64,000 nucleotides of DNA from Lachnospiraceae bacterium. GTDB taxonomy: Bacteria > Bacillota > Clostridia > Lachnospirales > Lachnospiraceae. Where the stretch lies: assembly GCA_022483465.1 (NCBI GenBank), contig JAKVNF010000001.1, positions 1,364,001-1,428,000 of the forward strand, in the 5' to 3' direction. Position 1 is the stretch's first letter, and every line of letters starts with the position of its first letter. The position numbers and the translations under genes are program-made. Below are positions 63,628-64,000 of this stretch, piece by piece. The notes under the pieces were generated by a model. It was given only the letters and a program-made list of their open reading frames with translations, did no database searches and was not told the DNA's origin.

Positions 63628-64000
63628 TACTTGCACTGGACACCGGAAACACCCATACCATCATGGGCTGCATTGAAAAGAAGGGGAGCGGGATCGAGGT
63701 CACGAAGACCGTGCAGATCAGCACCACGCCCACCAAGACCGCCTACGAGTACGCGGTGGAGATCAAGTCGATCATGGAGCTGGCGGGGATCGACCCCACC
63801 GGCTTTGAGGGGGCCATCATCTCCTCCGTGGTGCCGCAGATCAACATCGTGCTGCAGAAGGCGGTCCGCCTGGTCACCGGGTGCGACGCCTTGCTCTTAG
63901 GCGCGGGCGTTCGGACCGGCCTCAACATCCGCCTGGACGATCCCGGCACCATCGCCGGGGACCTGGTCGCCACGGCCGTCGCCGCCAAGATGGAGTATCC
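63624..64000 (+). CDS. coaX: Type III pantothenate kinase, 3' end beyond window
   Basis: The visible 125 residues begin MILALDTGNTHTIMGCIEKK, with DTGNTH as the phosphate-binding motif. GAGVRTGLNIRLDDPGTIAG is close to the GVRTGL...DNPxxVGAD pantothenate-binding region. It phosphorylates pantothenate in coenzyme A synthesis. It overlaps the transporter operon by four bases, so it is co-transcribed with the importer, an unexpected pairing. Confidence 0.93.
   Translation, partial: MILALDTGNTHTIMGCIEKKGSGIEVTKTVQISTTPTKTAYEYAVEIKSIMELAGIDPTGFEGAIISSVVPQINIVLQKAVRLVTGCDALLLGAGVRTGLNIRLDDPGTIAGDLVATAVAAKMEY

Overview
The window is a GC-rich (roughly 60%) chromosomal segment from a Gram-positive anaerobe of the class Clostridia, most likely a high-GC member of the Lachnospiraceae. 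The evidence is the gene order hprK-murB-rapZ-whiA-crh, the hrcA-grpE-dnaK-dnaJ-prmA-rsmE heat-shock operon behind a textbook CIRCE element, a type III glutamine synthetase, ireB-ruvX next to RNase J, a tRNA-Trp T-box leader, a DUF6465-like Lys/Ala-rich protein and strong AGGAGG ribosome binding sites. Most of the window is ordinary housekeeping chromosome, broken by small mobile elements and a few decayed genes.

Layout. 1-5.7 kb: YgjP-like metallopeptidase, HAD phosphatase, iron alcohol dehydrogenase, histidine phosphatase, HD hydrolase and small membrane proteins, with a 310-bp MITE at 3.4 kb. 5.7-9.3 kb: an ACT protein, then an arsenic operon on the minus strand (arsP-arsR-acr3-arsC-thioredoxin-like) behind a consensus promoter with a palindromic operator candidate. 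9.4-12.5 kb: small membrane protein, a WYL-type regulator stub, LURP-one-like protein, MATE transporter and tRNA-Gln(CUG). 12.6-15.7 kb: trkH and a trkA split by a 259-bp MITE. 15.7-24.6 kb: glnN, a tRNA U34 hydroxylase/methyltransferase pair, MltG-like protein, RNase J, ruvX, ireB, mtaB and an HPr-like gene. 24.7-34.2 kb: thiI and its cysteine desulfurase, then rsmE, prmA and the heat-shock genes. 34.2-42.6 kb: a gene-poor kilobase, DUF6465-like gene, uppP, aminotransferase, GNAT protein and a TrpXYZ-type ABC transporter under a tRNA-Trp T-box. 42.6-51.3 kb: crh-whiA-rapZ (frameshifted)-murB-hprK, uvrC, ftsH. 51.4-57.8 kb: alanyl-tRNA editing protein, YitT protein, two SnoaL/NTF2-like genes (one a pseudogene), a complete ISL3-family insertion sequence, an SDR and a small protein. 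57.9-64 kb: a five-gene oligopeptide-type ABC transporter running into coaX at the window edge.

The main findings are about genome dynamics and regulation. A complete ISL3-family element (1754 bp, 8-bp target duplication) and a non-autonomous derivative of the same family sit in one window. The derivative has inserted into trkA, with a clean 8-bp duplication, at the boundary between its two RCK modules. A second, unrelated MITE family occurs at 3.4 kb. Two HPr-like proteins both lack the phosphotransferase histidine but keep the Ser-46 region recognised by HPr kinase, and hprK itself is in the same gene cluster. I see no prophage, CRISPR array or defence island.
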